This document shows, in pieces, positions 39,371-52,850 of a stretch of DNA of 64,000 bases. A program made the position numbers and the translations under genes. The DNA lies in NCBI RefSeq assembly GCF_002443255.2, contig NW_019211455.1, positions 57,903,164 through 57,967,163 on the forward strand, in the 5' to 3' direction. Origin of the DNA: Varroa destructor (taxonomy: Eukaryota; Arthropoda; Arachnida; Mesostigmata; Varroidae). A model generated the notes under the pieces. The model saw only the letters and a list, made by a program, of their open reading frames with translations, ran no database searches and was not told the origin of the DNA. Position 1 is the stretch's first letter. Each line of letters opens with the position of its first letter.

Positions 39371-41302
39371 GTTTTGCCGTCCTTCCGGAAGCGCGGGCCA
39401 TGGCTCGATTTCATATGCAGTTTTTTCCCGAAGCCTCATATGGCCTTTAGGCTTATGGCCATGTTATAGTTCGATTTCTATACTCTCGCCTCCGTTTTTA
39501 GAACAACTGTCTAAAAACACATGTATCACATAGGCGACAATGCGTTGAACGACTGGAGACCCATTAGATCGCCAATGCAGACTGTCAACCATACAAGCTA
39601 ACACACCACGGCAGCTTGATGGTTTGCCCGATTAACTCCTCGGCCCTCATAGGACCCCCGGAGATGTTGCGACGAAGGTTATAATATTACGCGCGGTGCT
39701 TTGCTCGCTATAGTGTGAAGTTAATCTCAATACAACGCGATGTCCCTCAATAAGACTTTATAGTACGGAAAGTAATGCCAACTCTTGGAGCCTACGCAAT
39801 AAGAAAGCCATCGATCCAGACAGGCCCTGCAGCGAGTATCTTCAATGAGCTGTCCTTCTGGCACGTTGCTGCACGTCAATATTTAACAATCTTTTACCTA
39901 CTGGTACACTCTTAGCTCAGTGAAGAGATGCTACCCTGTTAGCAATTGTTCAAAAAAAGGTCGATTCAGTCGACCTGTCATTATGACGGGGAATAGCAAA
40001 TAAAAGTGTTCGTTATAAGCTGCTGTCCTGCTTGTTGACGAAAAGACTGGACAGCTACTTAGAAAGCGTATACGCCATCTCAACAGAGCGACAAGAGTTC
40101 CGAAGGTAATGCTCCACAAAAACGGCATGCAGGGTCGGGATGGCCGCCGTTAGAAGAACACTAACCAGGGCGCACAATCCGCTATACGTGGTGTTGGTCA
40201 GCTTCCAAACAGCCTTTCGACTCGGAAGGTATGGGCAAGGTTATGCTGACGTACCTGTAAACGAGCTCAACCTTTTAGCTGCGAATTTATAATAGAGCAA
40301 CAAAGCCATCGACGACGGAGAAGCCGAATCTCCGCTTTTCGCACAGACTACTGCTCTGGCTCAGTACAACAATCTAGGCCCAGTCTTCTTCTCCATTTTG
40401 CTAAAGGGCCTCCACGATCAAATGAGACGGTAGAGGAAGTCAGTCGGAATCATCTTGTATGTATACAGCCTAATTGTATATAGTTCAGACAGGTTTCAAA
40501 TGCAGCAAGCCCAGCTTTACATGACAGTCAAGGATTTGAGACTGATCGAAGAGCTGCTCAAGACGGAGTTAATGAAGTGTGAAAGAGGGACAGTACAGCG
40601 ATTAAGGACACCTTGTATTTCATCAGGTCGCCTGTTGCTCATGTTAACCGACCTCTATATAGGCTATTGCTCATTTTTGAGGACGGCGGAAGTTTCACTG
40701 CGTATGTCATCGAAATACGCAGGTGGACAGTGTTGACTTCACAGGCGACCAAGTTGCCTTATCGCTTACCCTTCGCGACTGGTTACCTTATTCGACCTCA
40801 AAATAACTTCAATTGTATCATACGGGATAGGCGTCATTTAGAAAAATTTACAGTGAACAATCGTTAAATCGCTCCAAAGCCCCTCCTTCTTCAAAAGGGC
40901 ACTGGGACTGGGCATAGTGACCAGAAATAGCTTTGCGTACCTGCTAGCCGACTCTCCATTGCTGTTTGAAGATCTGTGTCGTGGCTTTGAGCTCTCACCA
41001 ACCGAAACCTTCAAAACCAACTCTAGGAACTGAGGGCTGAGAACTCGCACAGATAGATGGGGATTCTTTTGCGCTTGGTACAATCAAAAACAAAAAGTGG
41101 AACGCAAGGGACGAACCGGCTGAATGGACATATCGTCATACGTTTTGTCGTCCATAGTCTCCACCACATGTTCTGTACGAAACTGAATGTTCATGAAGTA
41201 GACTTTTTCTTTGCATCTGCGTAAGATGCGGGAAAAATTGTGATAAACCTCATACTGCTCATCACCCTCCGGCAAGTCGTTTAAATTAGTTTTATAAACC
41301 AA
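39371..41302. other. GC-elevated block with broken coding-like frames
   Basis: This block is richer in GC than its flanks. Protein-like frames on both strands are cut by stops: on the plus strand 40613-40867 reads as RSPVAHVNRPLYRLL, and on the minus strand 41084-41302 has YEVYHNFSRILRR. No complete gene or known domain can be assigned. It is probably old mobile-element or gene debris. Confidence 0.35.
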
Positions 41303-41374
41303 ATAAAACTCGTAAAGCTATATGACTGGAATTGTTTTAAATGCTTCTATATAATTCACTATGATTTTGCGTTC

Positions 41375-41378
41375 TTGA

Positions 41379-41422
<44 letters not shown>

Positions 41423-41426
41423 TCAA
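41375..41426. repeat. Perfect (TA)20 palindrome bounded by TTGACC/GGTCAA
   Basis: TTGACC, then 40 bases of alternating TA, then GGTCAA form a perfect 52-base palindrome that could extrude as a cruciform. Confidence 0.95.
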
Positions 41427-43599
41427 CTAGCAATCAAGGATAAACTAAATTTGATTTAAAAAATTTATTTTATTCCATATTTTTTCGTTTGTCCTTTGTG
41501 GGAGATACTAAATTATATTAGGTACAGTTTGTCTTAGAAACTATTTGAAAAAAGTGAATTATTATTATTTACTCCGTGGTGAGTGCTTTTTTCTTAGAAT
41601 TCTCTTTGGACGTTCCTTCCTACGTGCTATTTTTGTACACTATTTCTGAGTTAGGACAGCAGAGATCCTATACAGCCACTCTCTGGAATTGGGGACATTA
41701 AGTTGCTAGTTATTCTACCTAGGGCCTATTAGTCACTTATTAGCCTATGTCCCACGCGATTTAGCGGGTCGAACATTTTGAATAGGTTCTAAGCTAATTA
41801 ACAGGCAAAATTAGAATCATTGGGGAATTAAATTTTGTAACTAGGGGCACCAAGTCTTTAGATATTAACGATCGTACACTGGTCGAGTGTAATCTAAAAA
41901 TTACTAATTTTAACGCAATATATAATTTAGTACTGAAAATCAGAGCTGCACTTATAACTGGTCCATCAAATTCTGCAAATCGATGCGTTCAACTAACAGG
42001 TAGAATAGTTAAAACGTCATTGGACCTCACGGAAGCATATTATTGAAGGCGTTTCAAACTAACAAACCCTATTTTTTAGTTCAAGAAGCTTCCAATCATT
42101 CCCTACATAGCCTGTCAAGCTAAGAATGAGTTGTTTGTCTCTTACAATCCCATCTCAAATGCCCTTTTTTCAGAGAAGATGCCTCTATTACGGTTTTAGC
42201 TAGTTGACCAACTAGCCCATATGATATGAGTAGTTTTGTATTTTTAATTTTGTACGGTAGTTAGATATACAGTACCTTTTTGAAGACAACTTACCTTATT
42301 ATACCTTAAACATGGACCTGATAGTTTCAGCTAGCCGCTACATCAATATATAGAAACTGCGTTTTAGATTGATTGACTGATTTCAAAACAATTAATCATC
42401 GGTCGCTTCCTCCATCTATGTAGAACGGATTCTTCACTAACCAGTTGCTATACTCTTGATTTAAAAAAGAAACAAAAATTCAAGCAATTCAACTACCTAA
42501 TGTGTGGCTTTCCTATATATTTCTTCTTACATAGGCTATGTACACATTGGCACGTTACGAGGCGGCCTGACGGACAAAGACTGTGGGCGCATCAGAAAAA
42601 TAGAATGCAATACAGTTACACTGATTTAGTGAAATGCGCTAAGGGAAAAAGGTAAACAAAGTGATGTATTTTAGCCGCACAATAACATGGCCGGCATGAA
42701 CGTCGGGCGAAATATACTTGGTCAGAGAGCTATCAAGACAACCTGATATGGGTGTGGTGTGTATAAATAGGATTGTATAGTTGAGGGTGCAACTCTTAAG
42801 TGGCTTTCGAAGTTTCACTTGAATTTTTGGTTTCATAGAGGGCTAAACTGACTTCCTTTCGAAGGAAGGTTATTGTTTAACAGGGCTACGTTTTTAACTG
42901 TGCAGAACAAATATCTTAAACTGCTTCTACAGTTTTCTGAAACAAAAAGAAAAATTAAAAAATTATCGTTAATACTCTTTTGTATTTCCGCTTTGCTACT
43001 GTTCTAGATAAAATATGAATTACCAATTTTAAAAGAATTCTATCTATAAAAATATACGTGAATCTGGAAAGCGTTTCGATGATTTGCCTTTTGATGATTG
43101 ATACAGCTCTCTACGGAATTAGAAATGCAGTCCGCCTTTTCTGTGCAACTCCTCTAAATTCTCATTGCTATTTCATGTATAGTCTAGGTTCAAGAAACTT
43201 AAAGTACTATAAAGACATTAACGCTGTCACTGTCACAGATAAAGTTTGAATGGAGAAAGATAAGAAGCTCAATAAGCAGAAAACACCACCTGGAGACGTT
43301 AACTCGACAAAGCAGAGTGCCTAACTCTTGCAAATATCCAATTTGGGGCTAGATGTATTTTTCTTCTTCATCAGTCACAGAACTCACCAGTCAGACCATC
43401 TATAATATCCAACGAGCTCCATATTCGTGTCATTAATATGCAAGACAGCCCACTTGTATATAACAGCAGGGCACCGACCGTAGTCACAAAAAAAAACCAA
43501 CACTCGGACAATGCATTTTTTATCATTGTACTGAAGTTACGAGTTCTTCCTCGAAAAAAAAAAACAAACCAAACTAAATTACGGCATAAATTTACTAGG
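41427..43599. other. Intergenic AT-rich DNA
   Basis: No gene seen. GCTAGTTGACCAACTAGC at 42199-42216 is a perfect palindrome that shares the 11-base word GGTCAACTAGC with sites at 41421 and 43877. Confidence 0.4.
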
Positions 43600-45060
43600 C
43601 AAGAGACGCAGAGACCGCGCAATAGCATTTGAAAAAACTTCACAAACAAGTGAAGGCCACCGGACTGTCATCAGTGTGCCCAATAATCAAAGCTAACGAT
43701 GGGGCGACCTTCGTTGGTCTAATAAAGAACCGAGCAGATGGACATCGTGAATGAGCCTAAATGATTGTGAGTTGTACATCTTTTCCAGGCTCATCGTTGT
43801 CTGTCTTATTATTGCAGAATCGATCACCTAATATTTGGTGGTAGCCGTGCCAGCATCATTGGTCGATCATAGACATGGTCAACTAGCAGTCTTCATACGA
43901 AGGGCATCAAATGGGAGTAGCAACCCAATCCTCCTTTGAACACTGCGTTTGAGACCTACAATGGATGTTAACTGACCTGTTGGCTATCGAATAACGGCTT
44001 GATAATAAGCTCAAACGTATATCGGTGACTGGCGCAGATTGTTTTGTGGCGTTACTAAAGTTATTACACGGCCCGCCAAGGGAAATAGTCAAGAGCTTCA
44101 ATGTAAGAAACGCAGAGTAGAAGGCTGCATTGGACTTATTTCGGCGACAATTGTAACCGTGACGACATGGAGAGCGTAGGGCTCTACTACAGCACTTCAG
44201 AGCCTGATTGTCGATTGCATGATCTGCTGTGCCTGAACAGGTTCTGTTGGAATTCGAGAATAGCTCTCGACGAGATTAGTTAATGACTAGCTGTTGCTAG
44301 CAGAAGAGATTCGGTGACCACAAGGAACGGGCGATCCTTGTAAATCAACCGGATCGCAGTGATCATCAAGAAGCGTCGTCTGATTTACAGCACGAACGAC
44401 CGGAGCAACAGCAGCAGGAGCGTTCAAGCAAGCTCCACATTCGGCGATAATCTCGACCTTTACTGCGTCGAACTAGAGGCGCAGTCTGTCCTCCGGCTTT
44501 CGGGTCGGCGTGTTCACGTCCATGTGGCAAGCCGTTATCGATAAGATTCCAGACCTGCACTTGCATGAAGAGCCCAGTCGATGAATTTAACATGAAGGAC
44601 AATATCGTTATGTACGTTTAGCGACTCTGCCTTGCAACCTCTCCCGGCGATCGAACCTGAGCCGAACTTGTATATACAATTACCTGACAACTTGTATATA
44701 CAATACCTGAAGTACCGCAAACAATCAAGAATCGTGAACAGAGCTGTTCTTTCTCTGACTGAGTTCCCCTTAACGACGCAGACCCTAAACCTTTCCCTTA
44801 ACCGATTCCATGACATCATGTATCTAGTAAGTGCTCGGTCTGATGCAGAAAAAGCGCTAACGACCCAAAACCGGTTTGATGGGATTATGGAAAGATTTAC
44901 GTCATATTTGACACGGACGCCCGAGTCTTATACGTTGCGGCACACATTTTCCCAGTTCAAGTAAACGTTTTTGCTCACCTGATGCTTTTGATGGCCGTTT
45001 GTGCGATTGGTACGATTATGAATAATTCCTCTTCCATCACAAGGGTTGCTACAAGCGAGT
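43600..45060. other. GC-elevated block with coding-like debris
   Basis: The plus strand has short coding-like pieces separated by stops (VKATGLSSVCPIIKAND near 43650, TGADCFVALLKLL near 44030) and an open frame at 44632-44964. The minus strand has a possible first exon at 45037-44979 (MEEELFIIVPIAQ) ending at a GTGAGC donor. No domain is recognised and no complete gene can be built. Confidence 0.3.
44665..44710. repeat. Two-copy tandem duplication, about 23 bp
   Basis: AACTTGTATATACAAT followed by ACCTGA occurs twice head to tail, with one base lost in the second copy. It lies inside a plus-strand open frame and would change its length by a non-multiple of three. Confidence 0.85.
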
Positions 45061-48000
45061 GTGGATTTTGAAATCGAAAAACCTTTGAACTATGCATGAG
45101 TTGGAAGGAGCAATTATACCGACAGATAACAGTGCGTTTCGACTGTCGCTGCAGTACATAAACAGGAGAATTATACTCACAATTATATATTCGTAATAAT
45201 AATTATAGGAATACTGCGGAAGTCTAAAAAGCACAATAGGCTAGAAGAAATATGAGCGAATATTCTTTTAGGGTTCAGTCATGGAAGTACTTGCAAGAAT
45301 TGATTCAAAGTCTATTGATGATGTACCACTAGTAGTTATATGCACATCGGCAACACCCGTAAATATTTATACATACGTCTTCCGGATGTTCCTCTAAATA
45401 GTGTGCATGACAGATTATCGTATCAGCAGCTAGGTTTATGAAGATTAGATTTTGTATGATCCATTGTAACTGCCATATAAACAATAGCGCAATTTACAGA
45501 AAGTCTTTTTGTAATTATTGGTTGTTCGTGTGATAAAGCAGTAGCTCCTAGGTAGTTTCTAGGTTTTGCCGATGCGTTTCACTGACAAAGCCGCAAATCA
45601 AGTGACTTTTCTAAGACCCATAGCACGGAGATGGAATGATTTGTTCGAACAGGCGTCTTCTTGGCGTATGACTATTGCTTTCTGAAAACTGTTTGAAAGG
45701 TTAATTTATCGATACGAGACCATGATTGTTCATGAGATTATTAATGGTACCAAGATCAGTACATATTGATTGATGGAAAAACCCGTCCCTTATTTCCAGA
45801 TACTACCCACCTAGTGAATCTATGTTTCACGCTCAAAGCCGTTCGATCTTCAGTTTATATAGATATCAACCATTGCTGCAAACGATAAAATGGAACTGAT
45901 CTATATGAAATCTTTTCGCACATATCAATAAACCACATGCTCATATTCAATAGCAGTTTCCATAACCGAACGGTATTACAGTATTATATCTGATATAAAG
46001 TGGGTTCGTTTTTGTACTGATGTTGCCCAACGATGACACACAGCCTATTCGTATAACAACAATAGTGATACAATGTCTTACCTATCTGACGGAAGACCTA
46101 CTAATGCCATGATCCTTTTTAATGTGTTCATGATATGTTACTATCTAATATTATATATACGCCACATATATGATTTGAATGAACACATCACGTATCTTGT
46201 ATGCGTTTGGTCGGCTCAGCTAATTTTAAGTGTTATAAGGAGATTAAATACCACATCGAGAAATTCTGCTATATATATATATGGTTCGTCTTATATTTGA
46301 AAGAAAACGTAACTACTTTTGTGATCTCTCATCAGGAACTACCGCTAGGTACACCAACCGTATTAGCTATCAGAGCTAATATTAATGGCACTAGTAGTTC
46401 AATATATGCAGAATGAACGCTTGCACCTCCTTATATGGCTTCAATTTAGTAAAAATTGCAAAACTGAGGGGCAATGAGGTTATATGTATATTGGATTGCT
46501 ACAAGAAAATCTGGATAGGGTTTAGTTAGTAGACAATCGTGTCCTCGAGAAACTTGTAAGTGGAAACCGGTCGAGTTTGCTCCGGAAGAAGTGAGTTCAG
46601 AAGGAAAAACACATCTACACCATATATGCAGATGGCCTTAGGATTTTCCTTCTCGACCGACTCCGATTGCGCTCACCTTCCCATGGACGGTCCTCGTTTA
46701 TTGGCCAAAGAAGCTGGCGACACGAGACGATTAATCAATCCGGTCTCGTTAGTTATAAGAAGCTGCAATTTTTTGTGAGTTTGCTGCAGTGATCAATGAT
46801 CGACCGGCCACGCAAGCCACGATCGCTGATGTGGCGCTCCTCTATCATTACTACCCTTTCAACTTTCATATGACGCTTCGGCCAGTGATGGCCTAATATC
46901 GATCACTTCCTTTGATTCATTGGGCCCCGCTGCTACAAGAAGCACTAAGCAATAGAATATCGAGTCAACTAGGTTCGACGCTGTTGCACGGGACAGGGTG
47001 TTTCAATCGTTGTATGACGTAGCATTTGGGCATACGGCGTTGAGCGTACCATTACAGCTTGGAAAATATGGGCCAGCACAAAAAACCGAACATTATAGGA
47101 GTTGGTAGCGCCTCTCTGGCTAAGAACGACAATTTTCCAACATTAAAATGGTGCCTTGTAACGGTAAAGCACTGACATCTCGGCAGACACGGAGTGACTC
47201 CGACGTATGCAGTAACTTTCTCTAAGGTCATGTGTCTCGCCAAATGTTTAGAGTTGTGTTAACTTTTCTAGTGATATTAATACAGCATAATTATTTGGCC
47301 GAATAACTGACTGGACTAGCTAATCAAAGATCACAATAAAGTTATCATGTTTTTTTTTCTGAGCTTTTATTGATAGCATAGTTGATTGACAATCAATTGT
47401 ATCCTCTTCTCAAAGTTGAGAACTGGATTGTTGGTTGCAAACTCTAGGCTGCATGCGGGGCTTCTATGGGGAGACATATTTCTGTATTTTTTTGCCATCG
47501 CGGAAACGGCGTCCAGCTGTTATGACCGGTAATCGAAACAAACGCGATCGACTCGAGATCCAATTCAAAGTCCACCTTATTCGACGCAGCAAACGCGTAA
47601 ACGACCTACTGCTACTGAGAGAATTACCTTCCAGGTGCTATCTGAGAATGGAATAAGGTGTCATTATTATCGATCAAACCTCATATTTCCAGTACCGGAT
47701 TGATATACTGGTGCCAAGCAGACGGATATCACTTGAGTAGGTAGGTGCACAACATCTCTGCCGCTCCTATTAGAAAACAAATTAGATACGGCTAACCGCT
47801 GACCCGACCTCTGATTCGAGCTATTCACTATAACATGAAAACATGACTGTGATGTTACATTAGAGTTTCACACTTAAATGTAAATACTTCCTTAAGCGAT
47901 TATTTTTTCAATGCCGAAGAACATTTCCGAATAGATCCTACTATTCTATATTGCGATTCATTGCATTCCTGATACGCGACAACATTGCGTCGCGTAGGTG

Positions 48001-49440
48001 ATGCGGCATTGTAATGTTGAAGCGTTCCTCTCAGAAAAACGTGACACTTACTTTTCCTACGTCGGTATTCCTCTCAAGGAGAATGTTATTATCTTCGCAG
48101 ATTCAACAACTTAGCTTCCACTATCAAATGTTCGCTGTTTCTCCTTTGGGGGGAGGTTCGGGGGAAGAGGAAGCGCGTCTTTGAGAGAGAATCCGAACTC
48201 CATGGAGAGAGTTGCTCCCCTCTCCTCGGTTAAGGGAGAGGGTGTTATACCACCGCGGGCTCGCTAACTCAAATTGGATCGGGAGAGAACACTGGCCGCG
48301 GGGCTTCGCCGCGCAGACAGACTGCCTGACCGCCTGACGACTAACTACCGTCACCACCCGAAACGACGGACGTGGACATTGCATTGCATCGCACGAGCGC
48401 ACGACGAAGGACAGCAAAGCATTGATGTACCAGATCAATGTTCCTGTTGCTATTTTAGACCTAATAAAATAGTTGTTCTTTAGTGGACGATTAAGGGTAA
48501 CTATCGGGTTAGGTTGAAAATCTATAGTGATTTTATCCGGCACCACAGTACTCGTTTGGCTAACCGCTGTTAGGATAGAAGCGTGCGGACATTCGAAAGA
48601 ATGGACACGATAAATAGTGGAGATAAACGACAGTGTCAACTACCTAAATAATTCAGGTTGGTCTGCATTTTGCCGTAATTGTGGCTCAATCCGAAGAACG
48701 AAACAACCAGGGTTCTAGGCGCCTTGAAGTGTGTTAAAGCGTTTAGTAGCTTGCGCAAGCTAGCAAGCGCGCGAACCGAGAACCGGCTAGAAGGACGTGG
48801 CAACCCAGACCCATGGTAAACAACACGTTTTTGCGCTTTGAATGAGATAGCGGTCTACATGAAAAAGGACGAACACTTGTAGAACAATCGGAATCGAATT
48901 TTACCGCCTAAAAAAGTGTCACACTGAATGCGCGAGCAGATTTGGCATCTGTCTAAGATATCTTGTCACGCATAGTAGACGATAAAGTAGAGTAACTACA
49001 TACTAGTGATTCGACTCGCATTTGTTTGGATATTACAAACCATCATCTCTAACTGATCAACAAATACCTGAACTTCAGCGCGACAGTAAACAGGTGGGTA
49101 AACGTGTTGGACATAAAAACGTCTTATTTTCCGTCTAATTTAATTAATAACAGAGTAACAAGACTGAGAAAGAATCGCCTGAAGCATGTATCCAGTTCAT
49201 GATATCCATGTTCCATTAGTAACAATTGTCGTCAAGAAGTGATCACAGATTCAATTAAACATTCTCTCCGCCTGCTCTGTTACCTGCAATCCGAACGGAA
49301 AATTAATTCATCGACCTAAGTAAGTTAACGCATGGGGATAAATAGTAACTATAGGATAATTGCACTATAATGTCGTCGATGTCTTGGACTAGATGATATT
49401 GCTCCTATTCTCCCATTCGAATTAGTATGACAGCGGTGAT
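45061..49440. other. Intergenic DNA, mixed composition
   Basis: No gene supported. Higher-GC patches at about 46560-47250 and 48120-48640 contain open frames, but these have TTG or GTG starts, no splice support and no known domain. At 48214-48241 a CTCTCC / GGGAGAG pair can form a small hairpin. Confidence 0.35.
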
Positions 49441-52400
49441 TGTTTGCTATAATCTTAGCAACGTCGCCATGGACTGTTCCGATAGGCCCCCATAAACCCA
49501 TATCGCGACCGAGCAGTAATAATTAGTATAATAACAGTGCTTATGGTGAATCTTGTATGTATTGTCATGTTATGTTGGCAAGCGCCGTCTAAATCGCGTG
49601 CCGGTGACGGTTGTGTGTGCCCTCCACTCCCGTTTGCCGTTAGCGTCTGTGCATCCGCACGCACACCCAGCCACAAAGTTTTAATTAATGTTTCTTGCAT
49701 CCTCCTCCACATTTATTATACTACACGTTTGCCCTCCGAGCAGTGCGAAACCCCTCTCTACCTGTAGCAATAACAGCAGCAGCAGCAGCAGCAGCAGTAG
49801 CAGCAAAATCTAATCGTGGCCCGCACACGATAACCGCGATAGCGGTGAAGCAATGATGGTGCCTGTAAGTTATGGTTGATATTAAATGCTGAGAAGATGC
49901 AATTAATATAATTGTAGTTATCTACAAGATATAGCATTACTTCTTCGTACTCTATTCTTTGATGCACTTCCATAATAAGAATAACAAGCATTGTTACTAT
50001 CATTATTTATTTTATTAAACTGTCGTATTTATAATCTGAAACGTAGTGCTAACTTGAGTTGAGAAATCAAACGGAAACAAAAAGAAATACATGAGCATAC
50101 TGAAACGGAAAATCCTGTTGACTATATAGCAAAACTACACCATCTACTTGCTACATGCGGAAATAAAAACTACTATAGAAATACAATCTCTCCTGAAATA
50201 TCCTGACATCACCGTATATACACATGTACATATATGTATAAACGATATGTGTACGATCGGGCACGTCTGACTAGGATTTACGCGGCAAGCAACGTTCGAC
50301 GGCCGAGCCACGCTAACGATCGTTAGTAATAACGAACGGATCGAGATGCGAGGGGTGGGCGATTCCAGGAAAAGTAAAGAACTGGGATGGGTCGGAACCA
50401 CGGCCAAGCTACAGCCGCGATCGTGGACGCAGAGAGCAGACGCAAGAGAAAGAGTATAAGCAAATAAGAGCTAGGAAATATTGCATTATTAAAATAGCAT
50501 GTCAATCAGGCAACGCGCGCCGCGCTCTGCTCGCGGCTCACTCACTCGTTCGGCAACCGTTCGTTCTTTGAGTCGAAGCACCCCCGTCGCTCGTTCGGTC
50601 CAATCTCCTCTTCGGCAACTACCCACTAACCAGCTTCCACTCATCTTTTGCCGATGCCAATAGGCTGAGAGAGGTTGCACACACGGGGAGATGAATGGAG
50701 AGAAATGGACGGCGGTAAAAAGGACGGAGACGACGGCGATCGCGGTAAAGGCAGCCGGAGCAGCTATAGGAATCTTCTTAATAAACTTATTGGCTTCCCC
50801 CCACAATTTTGGCCCCGTCGCTTCCAGCCCTCCCGCCCTGCCACGACTCTACCAGATATCTAAGATCGGTACAGCCCCTCTACTAACCCCATTCCAACAG
50901 TCCTTCGCTTTGGCACAACTACGACGAATTAATATCACCCAGCAGCGGCAGCGGTGGTGATGGCAATAGAAGCAGCAGTTGTGCGACGCGCGCGCGCACG
51001 CTTTCGCCGGTTTTCCTCTTCCTTTTTTCTCTCTCCCTCTTTCTTGTTACCCTCCCCGTTCGTTTGCTGACTCCCTCCTCCAGTCCGCATCCACCATCAG
51101 CACTACCCCCGACAACGCTAGGGGCACCCAATGCTGTGGTTCTCCGCTGCTACTGCTGCCTCATTCTGCCAGTCTTACTGCATGGCTGCGCGGTCTGTTT
51201 TGGTCGGCTGCTGCCGCCGCTGCCAATCTTTCTGTGCTTCCTGCCGCTTCTCGTCCGAAGAGGCACCGAACGGCCGTACATCGAGAGAAAGAAGGTCGAA
51301 GCAATAACAGTCGATCGAGTCGTCCTCGTCATCGTCGTTGTCGCCGACAGCAGCAGCAGCATACCCGTCGCGACTACTGTCGACTAGGTTACGTCGCTAC
51401 TTCTCTCGGGGCTTTCTGGGGAGAAGTGGAAAAGGGTCTAGGTTTGGTCTCAATGGCGAAAAGCGGCGACGGCAGAGGGCTTCCATTCGTACAACGACGC
51501 GATAATATTAAATACTCCCCACTCCCTCTAAAAGCAGACAGGGCAGTCGTTCTAAAATGGACCCATCTCATTGGAAGAAGCGTCAGAGGTTGATAGTGTG
51601 CGCGACTGGTGACTGGTTGGGAAATAAGAAGGGAGGACTTAAGGCTGCGGGAGGCTGTGAAGCTCGATGCAAAAAGGAAAAAGGCCAAGAGTCGTTGGCA
51701 CAGCTAGGTCACACTGTCTGTAGTCGTGGATCGGTAAAATGAACGACAACGGCAGGTGACAGTCTGAAGGAAAGTCTTTCAAATAAGAATGGTTCTTAGA
51801 CCCTGCTTGCACCCCCGCTTGATCCTCAGGCTACAGTGCTGATGGTGGTGCTGCATGTAACACCTCTGTCTTTGTCACCCGAGATCGGACTGCCAAAGGC
51901 ACACACAGATCTAACAGACAAATAGAAGAAGACGATATAATCGATATAATTGCCACTCGGAAGCCGACAAAAACATGAAAAAACAAAGCAAAAAAAAAAC
52001 GAATTACGTACGAAATCAACAGCTGCAAGAACCAAATGCTAAGTAAAATAAACAAACTATAATAAAGTACAAAAGCGCCGAACCGAATGATATTTGTATA
52101 TATCATACAGTAGATTCGACACAATTACCGGAATGATATATTACTTGTGATCGCTCTAGCATCAGTGGGTTAGACGCGGAATAGGAACCCGTCTATAGCC
52201 ATAAAATGATAATAAGCTAAACTTTTTGAAAGATCGCAAACTTATAAATGTCATTGTAATAAATTATCGTAATATATATCATTCAGAAAGATACTGCTAT
52301 TGATAAATATGGCAATAACAGTAAACTATTATGTTAATGAAATATGGCCTGTTTATGCCTGTGAACTTAAATATCTGTTAGCGCCACTGTTAAATACGGA

Positions 52401-52850
52401 ATCCGTATAATAACGATCATCTGTTAAGTTAAAAAGACTGGTGATGTATAGATATATACACTCATTGTTTATGTTGCGCCATACGTAGGCACGTTAGTGT
52501 TAAACATAAAGCAAGGGACACAGACTGAAGCCAAAAAAAGTTGCGAGTGACAAGCGTACCGAGACAGAACCATACGATATGACGACGGAGATCGTTTTAC
52601 TAATGACCAACAACGGCAACATTGCTACCCGGTGCGCCGCCATACTGTGTGCCTACCGCCGGCCTGACCTCGTTGTCTAATTCGGCATTCGCATATCCCT
52701 TCGCTGCACGACGACGACGACGATCCAGTGCGGTAGTGGCATAGGCTATAGGCGGGCAAAAATAGTCTCGCCTTTGCGGCAAAGCCACAAGGGATCCACT
52801 CAGCCATATTAAGTCATCATCGGCATTGCGGCTGCTACCAGCGAAAAGAA
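49441..52850. other. GC-rich, simple-repeat-rich noncoding region
   Basis: CpG-containing, low-complexity DNA with CAG, GA and pyrimidine tracts. Long open frames here (for example 50979-51593) are Ser/Arg/Leu-rich with no domain and exist on both strands, as expected from composition. It may be promoter or 5' UTR DNA of a gene not otherwise visible. Confidence 0.35.
49773..49805. repeat. (CAG)n microsatellite
   Basis: About ten CAG units with one CAG to TAG change. Confidence 0.95.

Noticed and set aside
40838..41302. Two adjacent minus-strand frames as a spliced gene
   Set aside because: No GT-AG pair joins them in phase, and the second has no valid start. Debris is more likely.
48124..48639. 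171-codon minus-strand frame
   Set aside because: No domain, no codon-like pattern and no splice sites. It crosses a GC-rich hairpin, and the opposite strand is also open.
50979..51593. 204-codon open frame, one of the longest in the right half
   Set aside because: It starts with TTG, is low-complexity Ser/Arg/Leu/Gln, and overlaps other long frames on both strands. This is the result expected from GC-rich repetitive DNA.
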